Positions 1-8,607 of a DNA stretch of 64,000 bases are shown here, piece by piece (the stretch's first letter is position 1; every line of letters begins with the position of its first letter). The stretch comes from Asanoa sp. WMMD1127 (GTDB lineage Bacteria > Actinomycetota > Actinomycetes > Mycobacteriales > Micromonosporaceae). A program made the translations under genes and the position numbers. The notes under the pieces were generated by a model, which was not told where the DNA came from, did not search any database, and saw only the letters and a program-made list of their open reading frames with translations. The stretch is from the NCBI RefSeq assembly GCF_029626225.1, contig NZ_JARUBP010000001.1, positions 6,262,001 through 6,326,000 on the forward strand, read 5' to 3'.

Positions 1-137
1 TTGTAGTTCATCTGCAGCGCCATCGTCGACTTGCCGCAGTCCATCGGCCCCCAGAAGAACTTGAGGGCCGCGCCGTGGCGCAACCGCCCGTCGCCGGCGG
101 CGTGGCAGGTCGTGGACAGGGCGGAGTCGTCGGTCAC
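1..137 (-). CDS. tdk: Thymidine kinase, N-terminal fragment
   Basis: This is the first 45 codons of a thymidine kinase, which phosphorylates thymidine in the pyrimidine salvage pathway; the rest lies beyond the left edge. The frame reads LKFFWGPMDCGKSTMALQMN at the end of the fragment, where GPMDCGKST is the P-loop typical of actinobacterial type II thymidine kinases. I chose the GTG at 137, giving about 25 extra residues before the P-loop; a TTG at about 98 would give a more usual short N-terminus. It is the last visible gene of a same-strand run with the UMF1 transporter and GDPD, 37 bp from the former. The family assignment rests on the P-loop context only, because the lasso and zinc-binding parts are outside the window. 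Confidence 0.8.
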   Translation of the reverse strand, partial: MTDDSALSTTCHAAGDGRLRHGAALKFFWGPMDCGKSTMALQMNY

Positions 138-174
138 GATCCGGCAGCCTAACCGCCGGATACGCGAGAACGGC

Positions 175-1575
175 TCACAGCACGCGCGGCGGCGTGTTCC
201 CCGCGGCCACGATCGCGCGCCGGACCGGCACCGCGAGCAGCAGGAAGAAGCCCACGACGAAGAAGAACACCAACGACACGATGCCCACGCGGTACGAGTC
301 AGTGAGCTGGAACACCAGACCGAACGCCAGCGGGCCGAGCCAGCTCGTACCCTTGTCGCTGATTTCGTAGAAACCGTAGTATTCGCCCTCTTTGCCCTCG
401 GGGATCATCTGGCTGAACAGCGACCGGCTCAACGCCTGGCTGCCGCCCAGCACGATGCCGATGCACGCACCGAGGATCATGAACGGTACCGGCGCGCCCT
501 CCGGCAGCCAGAACGCCGCGACGATCACGCCCGTCCACAGGACGAGGCTGAGCAGCACGGTCTTCCACGCGCCGATCTTCTCCGCGAGCCGGCCCAGCCC
601 CAGCGCCCCGCCGAACGCCAGGAACTGCACGATCAGGATCGTGATGATCAAGGTGTTCTGCTCGAGTTTCAGCTCCTCGGTGCCGTACTGGCTGGCCAGG
701 GTGATCACCGTCTGGATGCCGTCGTTGAACACCAGGAAGGCGAGCAGGAAGAACAACGTCAGCGGGTACGCCTTGAGGTGCCGCAACGTGCCCCCGAGCT
801 GCCGGAACCCGTCGGTCAGCACGTTGCCCCGCGCCCGCGGCGTGGTCTCGTCGACCACGACGGGCCGGTCCCGCAGCCAGAGCAGCGGCAACACCGTGAA
901 CGCCGCCCACCAGATGCCCGCCGACACGATCGACCAGCGGGCCAGGTCCATGGTGCGCTGGTCGTTGCCGTCCTCGCTGAGCAGCATCACCGCGACGAGG
1001 TTGAGCAGCAGCAACAGGCCGCCGCCGAGGTAGCCGAGGGCCCAGCCGCGACTCGACACCCGGTCACGGTCGTCGGGGGCGGCCAGCTGCGGCAGGAACG
1101 AGTTGTTGACCACGAACGCCGCGCCGAACGAGATGTTGGCGACCAGGAACAGCACCCCGCCGAGCAGGTAGCGGTCGCCGGTGACGAACGCGAACAGGAT
1201 CGTGGCGAGCGAGCCCAGGAACGCGAAGCCGGCCAGCAGCCACTTCTTGCGCGGCGTGCGGTCGGCGATCGCCCCGACGATCGGCAGCACGAAGACCTGG
1301 AGCAGGACCGACAGCGAGATCAGGTACGGGTAGAAGGAGCCGGCCGCGATGCTGATCCCGAGTGGGTGGACGCGACCGGAGCACTCGTCGGCGCCCAGCG
1401 CGCACCCGGCGGCGAGCTCGGTGACCGTGGTCAGGAAAGGCCCGAGGAAGACCGTGATGACCGTGGTCTGGAAGGCCGAGTTGGCCCAGTCGTACATGTA
1501 CCAGCCGGTGCGCTCCCGCTTCGTGCTCGGCGGCGGCGCCGCGTCGACGGGGGTGGCGGCGGTGACCTCGGCCAT
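175..1575 (-). CDS. MFS transporter of the UMF1/Atg22 family
   Basis: This 466-residue integral membrane protein has about 12 hydrophobic segments. The N-terminal GWYMYDWANSAFQTTV block is the hallmark of the UMF1 (Atg22-like) branch of the major facilitator superfamily, and the length is normal for it. Fungal Atg22 exports amino acids from the vacuole; the substrate of the bacterial proteins is generally unknown, so none is assigned. ATG at 1575 directly precedes the conserved block after a short cytoplasmic tail. The gene lies 21 bp downstream of the GDPD gene and 37 bp upstream of tdk on the same strand, which suggests co-transcription. Confidence 0.85.
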   Translation of the reverse strand: MAEVTAATPVDAAPPPSTKRERTGWYMYDWANSAFQTTVITVFLGPFLTTVTELAAGCALGADECSGRVHPLGISIAAGSFYPYLISLSVLLQVFVLPIVGAIADRTPRKKWLLAGFAFLGSLATILFAFVTGDRYLLGGVLFLVANISFGAAFVVNNSFLPQLAAPDDRDRVSSRGWALGYLGGGLLLLLNLVAVMLLSEDGNDQRTMDLARWSIVSAGIWWAAFTVLPLLWLRDRPVVVDETTPRARGNVLTDGFRQLGGTLRHLKAYPLTLFFLLAFLVFNDGIQTVITLASQYGTEELKLEQNTLIITILIVQFLAFGGALGLGRLAEKIGAWKTVLLSLVLWTGVIVAAFWLPEGAPVPFMILGACIGIVLGGSQALSRSLFSQMIPEGKEGEYYGFYEISDKGTSWLGPLAFGLVFQLTDSYRVGIVSLVFFFVVGFFLLLAVPVRRAIVAAGNTPPRVL

Positions 1576-1596
1576 CGGGTGATCCTCGGGGGTGGG

Positions 1597-2355
1597 TCAG
1601 GCGGGCCAGTGGCCGCGCGCGATGAAGACGTCGCGCAACACGTCGACGCGATCGGTCATGATGCCATCCACGCCGAGATCAAGTAAGTGGTGCATCGGGT
1701 CGGGATCGTCGATCGTCCAGACATGGACCTGCAGGCCGAGCCGATGGGCGTACGCGACGAAACGCGGATCGACGACCGTCAGGCGGCCGTAGCGGGGCGG
1801 CACCTGGGCGGCGACGACGCTCGGGTGCAGCTTCACCGGTCGGTTGCGGCGCGAGGCGAGCCAGAGTCTCGTGACGCCGCGCATGCCCAGGCTCGTCGCG
1901 ATGGTCGGGCCGGCGAGGGCGCGGATCCTGGCCAGCCGGGCGTCGCTGAAGCTCGCGAGCAGGACCCGGTCGCCGGCCTTGGCGTCGTTGACCGCCTGGA
2001 CGGTGGGCGCGATGCCCGGGCTCGCCTTGACGTCGATGTTGAAGCGCACCTGCGGCCAGGCGGCCAGGACGTCGTCGAGCCGGGGCACGGCGGCCGAGCC
2101 CGCGACGCGTACCGACTCCAGGTCCTTGATCGTCAGGTTCTTGATCTGGCCCGGCTGGCCGGTCAGGCGGCGCAGGTCAGGGTCGTGGAAGACGACCGCG
2201 ACGCCGTCGCGGGTGCCGTGCACGTCGGTCTCGACATAGCGGTAGCCGAGCGCGATCGCGCGGCCGAACGCCTCGGCGGTGTTCTCGTCACCGTCGGCGG
2301 CGCCGCCCCGGTGGGCGAACGCGATCGGCGTGGGCGCGTCAAGGTACGGGTGCAC
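1597..2355 (-). CDS. Glycerophosphodiester phosphodiesterase family protein
   Basis: This 252-residue protein of the GDPD TIM-barrel family hydrolyses glycerophosphodiesters to glycerol 3-phosphate and an alcohol. Visible motifs are the HRGG at the N-terminus followed by DENT, then ETDVHGTRDG and VFHD, which carry the catalytic histidines and metal-binding acidic residues. I chose the GTG at 2355 (VHPYLDAPTPIAFAHRGG), which places HRGG about 15 residues in. An ATG at 2436 would add 27 residues and run into the divergent gene. No signal peptide is seen, so it is probably cytoplasmic. It is divergent from the Hsp70-like gene with only 43 bp between starts and is first in the run towards UMF1 and tdk. 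Confidence 0.88.
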   Translation of the reverse strand: MHPYLDAPTPIAFAHRGGAADGDENTAEAFGRAIALGYRYVETDVHGTRDGVAVVFHDPDLRRLTGQPGQIKNLTIKDLESVRVAGSAAVPRLDDVLAAWPQVRFNIDVKASPGIAPTVQAVNDAKAGDRVLLASFSDARLARIRALAGPTIATSLGMRGVTRLWLASRRNRPVKLHPSVVAAQVPPRYGRLTVVDPRFVAYAHRLGLQVHVWTIDDPDPMHHLLDLGVDGIMTDRVDVLRDVFIARGHWPA

Positions 2356-2398
2356 GGGACGGAGTATGCCGGCCGCGACCGACGATAGGGTGACGGCC

Positions 2399-3703
2399 AT
2401 GCGGGCGGTGGGCATCGATTTCGGCACGTCGCACACGGTGGCGGTGGTCGCCGTCGATGGCGCCCCGGCCCGGCCGCTGCTCTTCGACGGCTCGCCGCTG
2501 CTGGCGTCGGCGGTCTACCTCGATCCGGGCGGGCGGCTGGCGGCCGGTTCCGACGCGGTCCGCGCGGCCCGGCTCAACCCGGCGCGCTTCGAGCCCAACC
2601 CGAAACGCCGGGTCGACGAGGGCGAGGTGCTGCTCGGTTCGACTTCGGTGCCGGTGTCGTCGCTGGTCGGGGCGGTGCTCGCCCGGGTCGCGGCGGAAAC
2701 CCGGCGATGGGCGGGCGAGGAGTACGCGGTGGTGCTGACCCATCCGGCCGGCTGGTCGGCGCTGCGCCGCGGTGTCCTGGTCGAGGCCGCCGCGACTGCC
2801 GGTCTGCCCTCGCCGGTGTCGTTGCTGCCCGAGCCGGTGGCGGCGGCCCGCTATTTCACGACCGTGCTGCGGGGGTCGCTTCCGGTCGGGGCGGCGCTCG
2901 CGGTCTACGACCTGGGCGCCGGCACCTTCGACGCCGCGGTGGTGCGGCGCTCCCCCGCCGGCCTCGAGGTGCTCGCGTCACACGGCCTGCCCGACGTCGG
3001 TGGGCTCGACCTCGACCAGGCGCTGGTGGAGCACCTCGGCGAGGCGTACTCGCCGTCGCGGACCGCCCTGTGGGACTCGGTCCTGGCGCCGGTGGACATG
3101 GAGCATCGCCGGCAGCGGGCACTGCTCTACGACGACGTGCGGGGCACGAAGGAGGCGCTGTCGCGGTCGGCGTCGGCGGACGTGCACCTGCCGGCGTTGG
3201 AGGTCGCGGCCCACGTGACGCGCGACGAGCTGGAGCGGCTGGCCCGGCCGATGCTGACGCGTACGGTCGACTGCCTGGCCCGCACGATCGCCGACGCCCG
3301 GCTGGAGGAGGACGACCTGGTCGGCGTGTTCCTGGTCGGCGGGTCCAGCCGCATGCCGCTGGTGGCGCGGTTGATCCACCAGGAGCTGGGGATCGCGCCG
3401 ACGGCCATCGAGCAGCCGGAGACGGTGGTGGCCCAGGGGGCCGTCAGCGTGGAGCCGGTGGCGCGGGTGCCGGCGCAGCGCGGCCCGTCGGACCGGCCCG
3501 TGTCGGCGACGATCCCGACCCAGCGGGTGCCCATGCCGCCGGATCCCAGCACGGTGCCGGTCGGCCACGCCGGTCCGGCCGTGCCTGCCCCGCCCGCTCC
3601 CCGGCCGGCCGCGAACCGGGCAGGGCTCGCGTGGGTGGTGATCCTGAGCGTCCTGGTCGCCGTCGCCGCTGTAGGGTTGGCGATCCTTCTCCTGAACGGC
3701 TGA
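2399..3703 (+). CDS. Hsp70-family ATPase with C-terminal membrane anchor
   Basis: This 434-residue DnaK-like ASKHA ATPase begins with the phosphate-1 loop GIDFGTSHTVAV. It has the phosphate-2 loop YDLGAGTFD near residue 170 and the adenosine loop FLVGGSSRMP near residue 310, so the nucleotide-binding fold is complete. There is no DnaK-type substrate-binding domain. After the ATPase comes a proline- and alanine-rich linker of about 60 residues and then one hydrophobic helix (WVVILSVLVAVAAVGLAILL) at the extreme C-terminus, giving a tail-anchored topology with the ATPase in the cytoplasm. Such anchored Hsp70-like proteins are common in Actinobacteria and their clients are unknown. ATG 2399 is used; a GTG at 2390 is an alternative. 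Confidence 0.85.
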   Translation: MRAVGIDFGTSHTVAVVAVDGAPARPLLFDGSPLLASAVYLDPGGRLAAGSDAVRAARLNPARFEPNPKRRVDEGEVLLGSTSVPVSSLVGAVLARVAAETRRWAGEEYAVVLTHPAGWSALRRGVLVEAAATAGLPSPVSLLPEPVAAARYFTTVLRGSLPVGAALAVYDLGAGTFDAAVVRRSPAGLEVLASHGLPDVGGLDLDQALVEHLGEAYSPSRTALWDSVLAPVDMEHRRQRALLYDDVRGTKEALSRSASADVHLPALEVAAHVTRDELERLARPMLTRTVDCLARTIADARLEEDDLVGVFLVGGSSRMPLVARLIHQELGIAPTAIEQPETVVAQGAVSVEPVARVPAQRGPSDRPVSATIPTQRVPMPPDPSTVPVGHAGPAVPAPPAPRPAANRAGLAWVVILSVLVAVAAVGLAILLLNG

Positions 3704-3716
3704 AAGAGAGCTTCTG

Positions 3717-4313
3717 TTGCGCAAGCTGGTGTACTACATCGCCGCCACCCTCGACGGTTTCATCGCCGGCCCGGACGGCGCCGACCCCACCGGCCCGAAC
3801 GGCTTCTGGCCGTTGCCCGCCGACTACATCCAGCACATCGCGACCCACTACCCGGAGACGCTGCCCGCCCCGGCCCGCGCCGCCCTGTCGATCACCGCCG
3901 AAGGCACCCACTTCGACACCGTGCTGGAAGGGCGCCGCACCTACGAGATCGGCGTCCAGGCCGGGGTCGCCAACGCCTTCCCGCACCTTCGCCACATCGT
4001 CTTCTCGCGGACCCTCACCGAGAGCCCCGACCCCGCCGTCGAACTCGTGGCCACCGATCCGGCCGAGACGGTACGTGACCTCAAACGCCGCGACGGCAAG
4101 GACATCTGGCTGATCGGGGGCGCCGAACTGGCCGGGGCGCTCTACCCGGAGATCGACCGGCTGATCCTCAAGGTGGGTGCGCTGACGATCGGCGCCGGCA
4201 TCCCGCTGTTCTCCCGCACGACCGCCTTCGACCCGCGTATGTGGCAGCTCACGGACCACGTCGTGCTCGATAGCGGCGCCGCCTTCCTGACCTACGACCG
4301 CCCGGCCGCGTAG
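3717..4313 (+). CDS. Dihydrofolate reductase-family protein (RibD C-terminal-like)
   Basis: This 198-residue protein starts MRKLVYYIAATLDGFIAGPDG, the N-terminal strand and Met20-loop-like segment of the RibD_C/DHFR-fold reductases. Later segments GRRTYEIG and IWLIGGAELAGAL fit the NADPH-binding part of that fold. Members reduce pteridine- or deazaflavin-type substrates, but most are uncharacterised, and this one should not be called FolA. The start is a TTG at 3717 with AGAGAG seven bases upstream, 13 bp after the Hsp70-like gene, so the two are probably co-transcribed. The TAG stop (4311-4313) is the first three bases of a five-copy 14-bp tandem repeat. Confidence 0.82.
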   Translation: MRKLVYYIAATLDGFIAGPDGADPTGPNGFWPLPADYIQHIATHYPETLPAPARAALSITAEGTHFDTVLEGRRTYEIGVQAGVANAFPHLRHIVFSRTLTESPDPAVELVATDPAETVRDLKRRDGKDIWLIGGAELAGALYPEIDRLILKVGALTIGAGIPLFSRTTAFDPRMWQLTDHVVLDSGAAFLTYDRPAA

Positions 4314-4380
4314 GGCCGACCGCGTAGGGCCGACCGCGTAGGGCCGACCGCGTAGGGCCGACCGCGTAGGGCCGACCGCG
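4311..4380. repeat. 14-bp tandem repeat, five perfect copies
   Basis: The unit TAGGGCCGACCGCG is repeated five times without a mismatch between convergent genes (DHFR-like + and ABC ATPase -). The stop codon of the upstream gene lies inside the first unit. The unit length is not a multiple of three and no reading frame is suggested. Between the repeat and the ABC gene stop (4381-4472) I see nothing else. Confidence 0.95.
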
Positions 4381-4472
4381 TACCGGTAGAACCACGTTGT
4401 GGGAGCCTGGGAACGTGCGGCCGGCGGCCCAGCCGCGACCGCGGGTAGCGCGCCCCGCCGGGGCAGCGGGGG

Positions 4473-5351
4473 TCAGCCGACGGGCGTTGGTGTCGCGGAG
4501 CGCATCAATGCGACATAGCCCTCCTCCAACGACGGGCTGACCGGCAGGGCGTCCGGCGCGGGCGCCTGCCGGCTGACGACGCGGTAGTGGGTCCCGTCCG
4601 CGCGGGCGATCGCCGACACCACGACCCCGTCGGTGGGTGGTGGGCCTGGGGTGACGATCTCCCAGGTGAGGCCCTCCGCGCGGGCCGTGAGGTCGGTGAC
4701 CGCGCCGTTGAAGAGGACGCGGCCCGCGGCCAGGACGGCGGTGTGGCGGCAGGTTTGGGCTACGTCTTCGACGATGTGGGTGCTGAGCAGGACCGTGCGG
4801 TTGCCGGCCAGGGTGGATAGGAGCGTGCGGAAGCGGATGCGTTCCTCCGGGTCGAGGCCGACCGTCGGTTCGTCGACGATCAGCAGCGTCGGGTCGCCCA
4901 GCAGCGCCTGGGCGATGCCGACGCGGCGGCGCATGCCGCCCGAGAAGCCTTTGAGCTTGCGGCCCGCCACGTCGGACAGGCCGACCAGGTCGAGCAGCTC
5001 GCCGACCTGGCGGCGGCGGGCGGTGCGGTCGTCGAGGCCCTTGAGCAGGCCGATGTAGTCGAGGAACTCCGTTGGCGTCAGGTCGGGATAGAGGCCGAGG
5101 TCCTGTGGCAGGTAGCCGAGGCGGCGTTGCACCGCGACCCGGCCCGCGCGGGTCGACAGGTCGTGGCCACCGACGACGACCCGGCCGGAGGTGGCGGAGA
5201 GGACCCCGGCGAGGATCCGCATCAGGGTCGTCTTGCCGGCGCCGTTGGTGCCGAGCAGGCCGAACATCCCGCTGGACACGGTCAGGTCGACGCCGTCGAG
5301 GGCGGTCACCCGGCCGAACCGGCGTCGCAGGTCAGCGATCTCGATGTGCAC
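4473..5351 (-). CDS. ABC transporter ATP-binding protein
   Basis: This 292-residue ABC ATPase of the ABC-2 exporter type has Walker A GTNGAGKTT near residue 35, signature LKGFSGGMRRR, Walker B LLIVDEPTVGLD and the switch histidine in STHIVED, all intact. The last 70 or so residues form the variable C-terminal extension seen in exporter ATPases of this class. It is the final gene of a reverse operon: sigma factor, anti-sigma/permease fusion, membrane protein, permease, ATPase. It starts 12 bp after the permease stop. The substrate is unknown; the sigma/anti-sigma genes at the head suggest the exporter responds to an envelope or drug signal (inference). Confidence 0.9.
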   Translation of the reverse strand: MHIEIADLRRRFGRVTALDGVDLTVSSGMFGLLGTNGAGKTTLMRILAGVLSATSGRVVVGGHDLSTRAGRVAVQRRLGYLPQDLGLYPDLTPTEFLDYIGLLKGLDDRTARRRQVGELLDLVGLSDVAGRKLKGFSGGMRRRVGIAQALLGDPTLLIVDEPTVGLDPEERIRFRTLLSTLAGNRTVLLSTHIVEDVAQTCRHTAVLAAGRVLFNGAVTDLTARAEGLTWEIVTPGPPPTDGVVVSAIARADGTHYRVVSRQAPAPDALPVSPSLEEGYVALMRSATPTPVG

Positions 5352-5363
5352 GATGTGGTCCTC

Positions 5364-6176
5364 TCAGGCCTCGGCGGGCCAGGTCTGGCGGGTCTTGCGG
5401 AGGGCGACGGCGGCGGACACGGCCAGCGGGATGAGGCCACATAGGACAATGGTGGCCACGCTGGCGGCCGCGGTGGCCGCGCTCGGGTCGGGGCTCAGGA
5501 AGGGCAGGAAGCCCGGCGTGCCGGCGAACAGCGCGATGGCGCCGTTGTCGAGCATCCAGGTGGCGGCGTAGTCGCCGATCGGGGTCAACAGCGTCCCGGT
5601 CAGCGTCGGCAGGAACGCCGGGGCGAGCATGTTGCCCCAGAACCAGTAGCCGACGAAGAGCACGCGGAACAACGGCACCGAGACGATCGTCGGGCAGACC
5701 AGCGCGAAGCCGGCGATCATCGCGATGCCTGGCAGGGTCACCACGGCGAAAGCGACCAGGGCCCAGCCGAGCAGCGCCGGGTCGTGCCGCTTGGGCAGCT
5801 CGGTGACCGCGGCGATCAGCAGGGCGGTCAGGCCCGGCAGGGCGCAGGCGGCGACGCCGCCGAGGTATTTGCCGAGCAGGCGGCTGGCCGGGCCGAGCGG
5901 CAGGCTCTCCAGCAGCGGCTCGACGCGCAGCTTGCGGTCGCGGACGAGCCGGTCGGCGAGCAGCATGCCGTAGGCCAGCGGCATCAGGATCGAGAACAGC
6001 AGCGCCCAGGTGCCCATCACCTCGCGGACCGGAGTGCCGACCGGAAGGCTGCGCGGCCCGCGGTCACCCTGCAGCACGACCAGCGCGCCGCCGAGCAGCA
6101 ACGCCGCGATCCACAGGGAGCGTTTGCGCGCCTGCATGCGGAACTCGTAGCGGGCCACGGCCAACAGCGCGCTCAC
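5364..6176 (-). CDS. ABC transporter permease
   Basis: This 270-residue membrane protein has about six hydrophobic segments. It opens with a cytoplasmic helix (MSALLAVARYEFRMQARKRS) and then a first transmembrane segment (LWIAALLLGGALVVLQ), the usual pattern of ABC-2 permeases. GTG at 6176 overlaps the TGA of the preceding gene by 4 bp (GTGA), indicating translational coupling. It probably forms the membrane pore with the ATPase encoded 12 bp downstream and perhaps with the membrane protein encoded upstream. The substrate is unknown. Confidence 0.8.
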   Translation of the reverse strand: MSALLAVARYEFRMQARKRSLWIAALLLGGALVVLQGDRGPRSLPVGTPVREVMGTWALLFSILMPLAYGMLLADRLVRDRKLRVEPLLESLPLGPASRLLGKYLGGVAACALPGLTALLIAAVTELPKRHDPALLGWALVAFAVVTLPGIAMIAGFALVCPTIVSVPLFRVLFVGYWFWGNMLAPAFLPTLTGTLLTPIGDYAATWMLDNGAIALFAGTPGFLPFLSPDPSAATAAASVATIVLCGLIPLAVSAAVALRKTRQTWPAEA

Positions 6177-6853
6177 GCGTCCTCCTCGGTCAGCAGTCGC
6201 TCGGGTCGGCTCAGCAGCGCGGCCGTCGCCGCGAACAGGACCAGGCCGCCGGCGAGCAGGCCGACCCGGTTGGTGGTCCAGCCGGCGCTGTCGCCGATGC
6301 GGCTGGTGAAGAACAGGAACAGCGGTCGCAGCACGGCGTTGTCGGTGAACTCCGACGCCCACATCTGCTCGGCCAGCCACACCAGCGCGACGAGGCTGCT
6401 CGCGAGCACCGCGCTGCGACTGATCGCCGCCGCCAGCACGGCGAAGCCGGCCAGCCACAGCGTCGGCGCCGCCCACACCAGCAGGGCGCCGCCCGGACCG
6501 AGCCGGTGCCCGGCCAGCGCGGCGCCGGCCGTGTAGAGCAGGCAGAGCGCGGCCGTGCTGACGCCGAGCACCGTGAGCCGGCGGCCGATCGTCGCGAGGT
6601 GGCGGGTGGGCAGGGACAGGTGCAGCTCACGGCAGCTCTCGCGGATGACGACGGTCAGCGCCACCATCGCGACCGCCAGCGGGACGATCGCCTCGAGCCC
6701 GGCGGCCAGGAGCAGCCGCGCCCGCGCGTCGCCACCGCCGCCGAGTTGGATCGCGGTGGCGAGGCCGGCGGTGAGCAGCAACGCCGCCGGCGGCGCGAGG
6801 ATCGCGGCCGGCCCCGCCCGCCGCGCCTCGTGAATCCAGATGGTCAGTCTCAC
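6173..6853 (-). CDS. Membrane protein of the sigma/ABC operon, possible permease subunit
   Basis: This 226-residue protein has about six hydrophobic helices, beginning VRLTIWIHEARRAGPAAILAPPAALLLTAGLA. The amphipathic start followed by a helix resembles ABC-2 permease halves, so it may be a second permease subunit; no family is recognised with confidence. The start is uncertain. GTG 6853 avoids overlap with the preceding gene but lacks a clear ribosome-binding site, and an ATG at 6922 would add 23 residues and overlap the anti-sigma gene by 17 bp. Its stop overlaps the permease start. Confidence 0.65.
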   Translation of the reverse strand: MRLTIWIHEARRAGPAAILAPPAALLLTAGLATAIQLGGGGDARARLLLAAGLEAIVPLAVAMVALTVVIRESCRELHLSLPTRHLATIGRRLTVLGVSTAALCLLYTAGAALAGHRLGPGGALLVWAAPTLWLAGFAVLAAAISRSAVLASSLVALVWLAEQMWASEFTDNAVLRPLFLFFTSRIGDSAGWTTNRVGLLAGGLVLFAATAALLSRPERLLTEEDA

Positions 6854-6905
6854 GGGGATGAGTACCGGTGGGGAGGGGAAAGGTTCACGGTGGATCGGGA
6901 AAATC

Positions 6906-8000
6906 TCATGACGCCGCCGCACGCAGCCCGCGCCGGCCGGTCAACGGCGCCAGCACGATCGTGGCCGCGGCGACCGCCACCGCGCCCAGCAGCAGCGGCA
7001 ACCCCGGCTGCCACAGGGCGTCGAGCACCGGCACCAGCCCCCGGTCGAGCAGCGCGCTCGGCGCCAGCATCCGCACCACCCAGCAACCCACCACGGTGGC
7101 GGCGCCGACCTCCGGCCGCCACAGCACGGCCAGCGCGAAGCTGAGCGCCGACAGCGGCACCAACGGACCGAACCAGGTCAGGAACAGTTCGGCGAGTACG
7201 AGGTCCCCGCGCGGCAACGCCATCGCCATCGAGGCCAGGGCGCCGACGCCCACGGTGACCGCCAGGACGAGAGTCAGGCGGGCCAGGACGAGCACGCGGG
7301 TCGACGTCGGCGTGGCCCGCACCAGCTCGGCCGCCTCCCCGTCGGCGCCGCAGGCGGCGGCCACGGCCAGCGCCGCGACCAGCGGGACGACCAGCGACAG
7401 CAGCTCCCCGGCGCGGCTGGCGGGCGCGGTCGCCGCGAACCCGGCCCCGGCCCCGATCACCAGCACCGCGAACGCCCAGACCCGCCAGCCGACCAGCCGC
7501 AGCTGCCGCACGAGCAGCCCCCACGCCACTCGGGCAGCCGCCGACCGCCGCGGCGCCGACGCCGCCGCATAACGCGGCACCCCGGCCGACGACAGCCGGG
7601 CCCGCACGGCCTCGAACGACGGCACATCAAGGCCGCCGTCGTCGTCGCGCGCCGCGCCCTCGGCGAGCCGGGCAGGCACCGAGTCGAACGAAGGCACCCT
7701 CTGTCGGCCGCCCTCGTCGGGCGCCGCGCCGTCGGCGAGCCGGGCCCGCACCGACTCGAACGGTGGCGCCTCCAGGCCGCCGTCGTCGGCCAGCCGGGCG
7801 CGCACCGCCGCGAACGGTGGCGGGTCCGAGGGACTCAGGGTGAGGGTGGCCGCGCGTATGCCGGCTGCCAACGTGGACCACGACGCGGCGTCGGCCGCGC
7901 ACGAGGCGCAACGCCGCAGATGGCCGGCGATCTCCTCCGCCGCGGGCGGAGACAGGGTGCCGGCCGCGAACGCCGGGAGCTGGTCGATCGGGTGGCTCAT
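6906..8000 (-). CDS. Zinc-finger anti-sigma factor fused to a multi-helix membrane domain
   Basis: This 364-residue protein has three parts. Residues 1-50 form a ZAS-type anti-sigma domain with H27-x3-C31-x2-C34. Residues 60-140 hold four imperfect copies of a (P/V)(P/S)F-x2-V-x-ARLA motif separated by acidic, glycine-rich spacers with a period of roughly 18-24 residues. The remainder is about six transmembrane helices resembling an ABC-2 permease rather than the single helix of ordinary anti-sigma factors. ATG 8000 overlaps the sigma-factor stop by 4 bp, so the two are translationally coupled. It probably holds the sigma factor at the membrane until a signal arrives; whether the membrane part belongs to the exporter is inference. 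Confidence 0.78.
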   Translation of the reverse strand: MSHPIDQLPAFAAGTLSPPAAEEIAGHLRRCASCAADAASWSTLAAGIRAATLTLSPSDPPPFAAVRARLADDGGLEAPPFESVRARLADGAAPDEGGRQRVPSFDSVPARLAEGAARDDDGGLDVPSFEAVRARLSSAGVPRYAAASAPRRSAAARVAWGLLVRQLRLVGWRVWAFAVLVIGAGAGFAATAPASRAGELLSLVVPLVAALAVAAACGADGEAAELVRATPTSTRVLVLARLTLVLAVTVGVGALASMAMALPRGDLVLAELFLTWFGPLVPLSALSFALAVLWRPEVGAATVVGCWVVRMLAPSALLDRGLVPVLDALWQPGLPLLLGAVAVAAATIVLAPLTGRRGLRAAAS

Positions 8001-8563
8001 CGGCCGGTCTCCTTCGCGGTGAGGTGGTCGACGGGTAGCGCCCGCGCCAGGGCGGCGCGGGCGTTGAACAGGCGGCTCTTGACGGTGCCGAGCGGGAGGC
8101 TCAGCAGCGCGGCTATCTCGACCAGGGTCAGCTCGGCCGCGAACACCAGGTGGAGCACCTCGCGGTGGCCGGCGGGCAGGCGGGCCATGGCCGCGCCGAC
8201 CGCGGTGACGTCGGCGCGGGCGAGGGCGACCTGGTCAGGGCCGGCGCCGGCGCTGGCCACGGACGCGGCGGCGTCGATCGGCAGGGCCGGCGGCGGCACG
8301 GTGCGTAGTCGTTTGCCGGCCTGGCGGCGGCAGATGCCGAACAGCCACGTGCGCACGGTCGACTCACCGGCGAACCGGGCCGCGGCGCCCTGCCAGACCG
8401 CCACGAACGCGTCCTGCAGCGCTTCTTCCGCATGGCCACGGTCTCCGGTGAGCTGAACCGCATAGCGCAGCAGCGCCGCCGCGTGGCGGGCGTAGAGCTG
8501 CTCCAACGCATGCTCGTCGCCGCCCGCCACGCGGCGCACCAACGCCTCGTCGGACCCGTCCAT
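7997..8563 (-). CDS. ECF RNA polymerase sigma factor
   Basis: This 188-residue ECF sigma factor begins MDGSDEALVRRVAGGDEHAL. The sigma-2 region carries the LYARHAAALLRYAVQL and AEEALQDAFVAVW segments, and sigma-4 (about residues 120-175) reads LPAGHREVLHLVFAAELTLVEIAALLSLPLGTVKSRL, a standard helix-turn-helix for the -35 element. ATG 8563 was chosen because further upstream codons lack similarity and extend into the divergent promoter region. It heads the five-gene reverse operon and its stop overlaps the anti-sigma start. Autoregulation is likely for the class but I could not identify its own promoter. Confidence 0.9.
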   Translation of the reverse strand: MDGSDEALVRRVAGGDEHALEQLYARHAAALLRYAVQLTGDRGHAEEALQDAFVAVWQGAAARFAGESTVRTWLFGICRRQAGKRLRTVPPPALPIDAAASVASAGAGPDQVALARADVTAVGAAMARLPAGHREVLHLVFAAELTLVEIAALLSLPLGTVKSRLFNARAALARALPVDHLTAKETGR

Positions 8564-8607
8564 CGCATGTGGGTACCACCGCGAGGCAAAAAGGTTCACC
8601 ACGGGTT

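Noticed and set aside
3717-4313. Calling either DHFR-like protein FolA
   Set aside because: Both match the RibD C-terminal-like branch, not biosynthetic dihydrofolate reductase.
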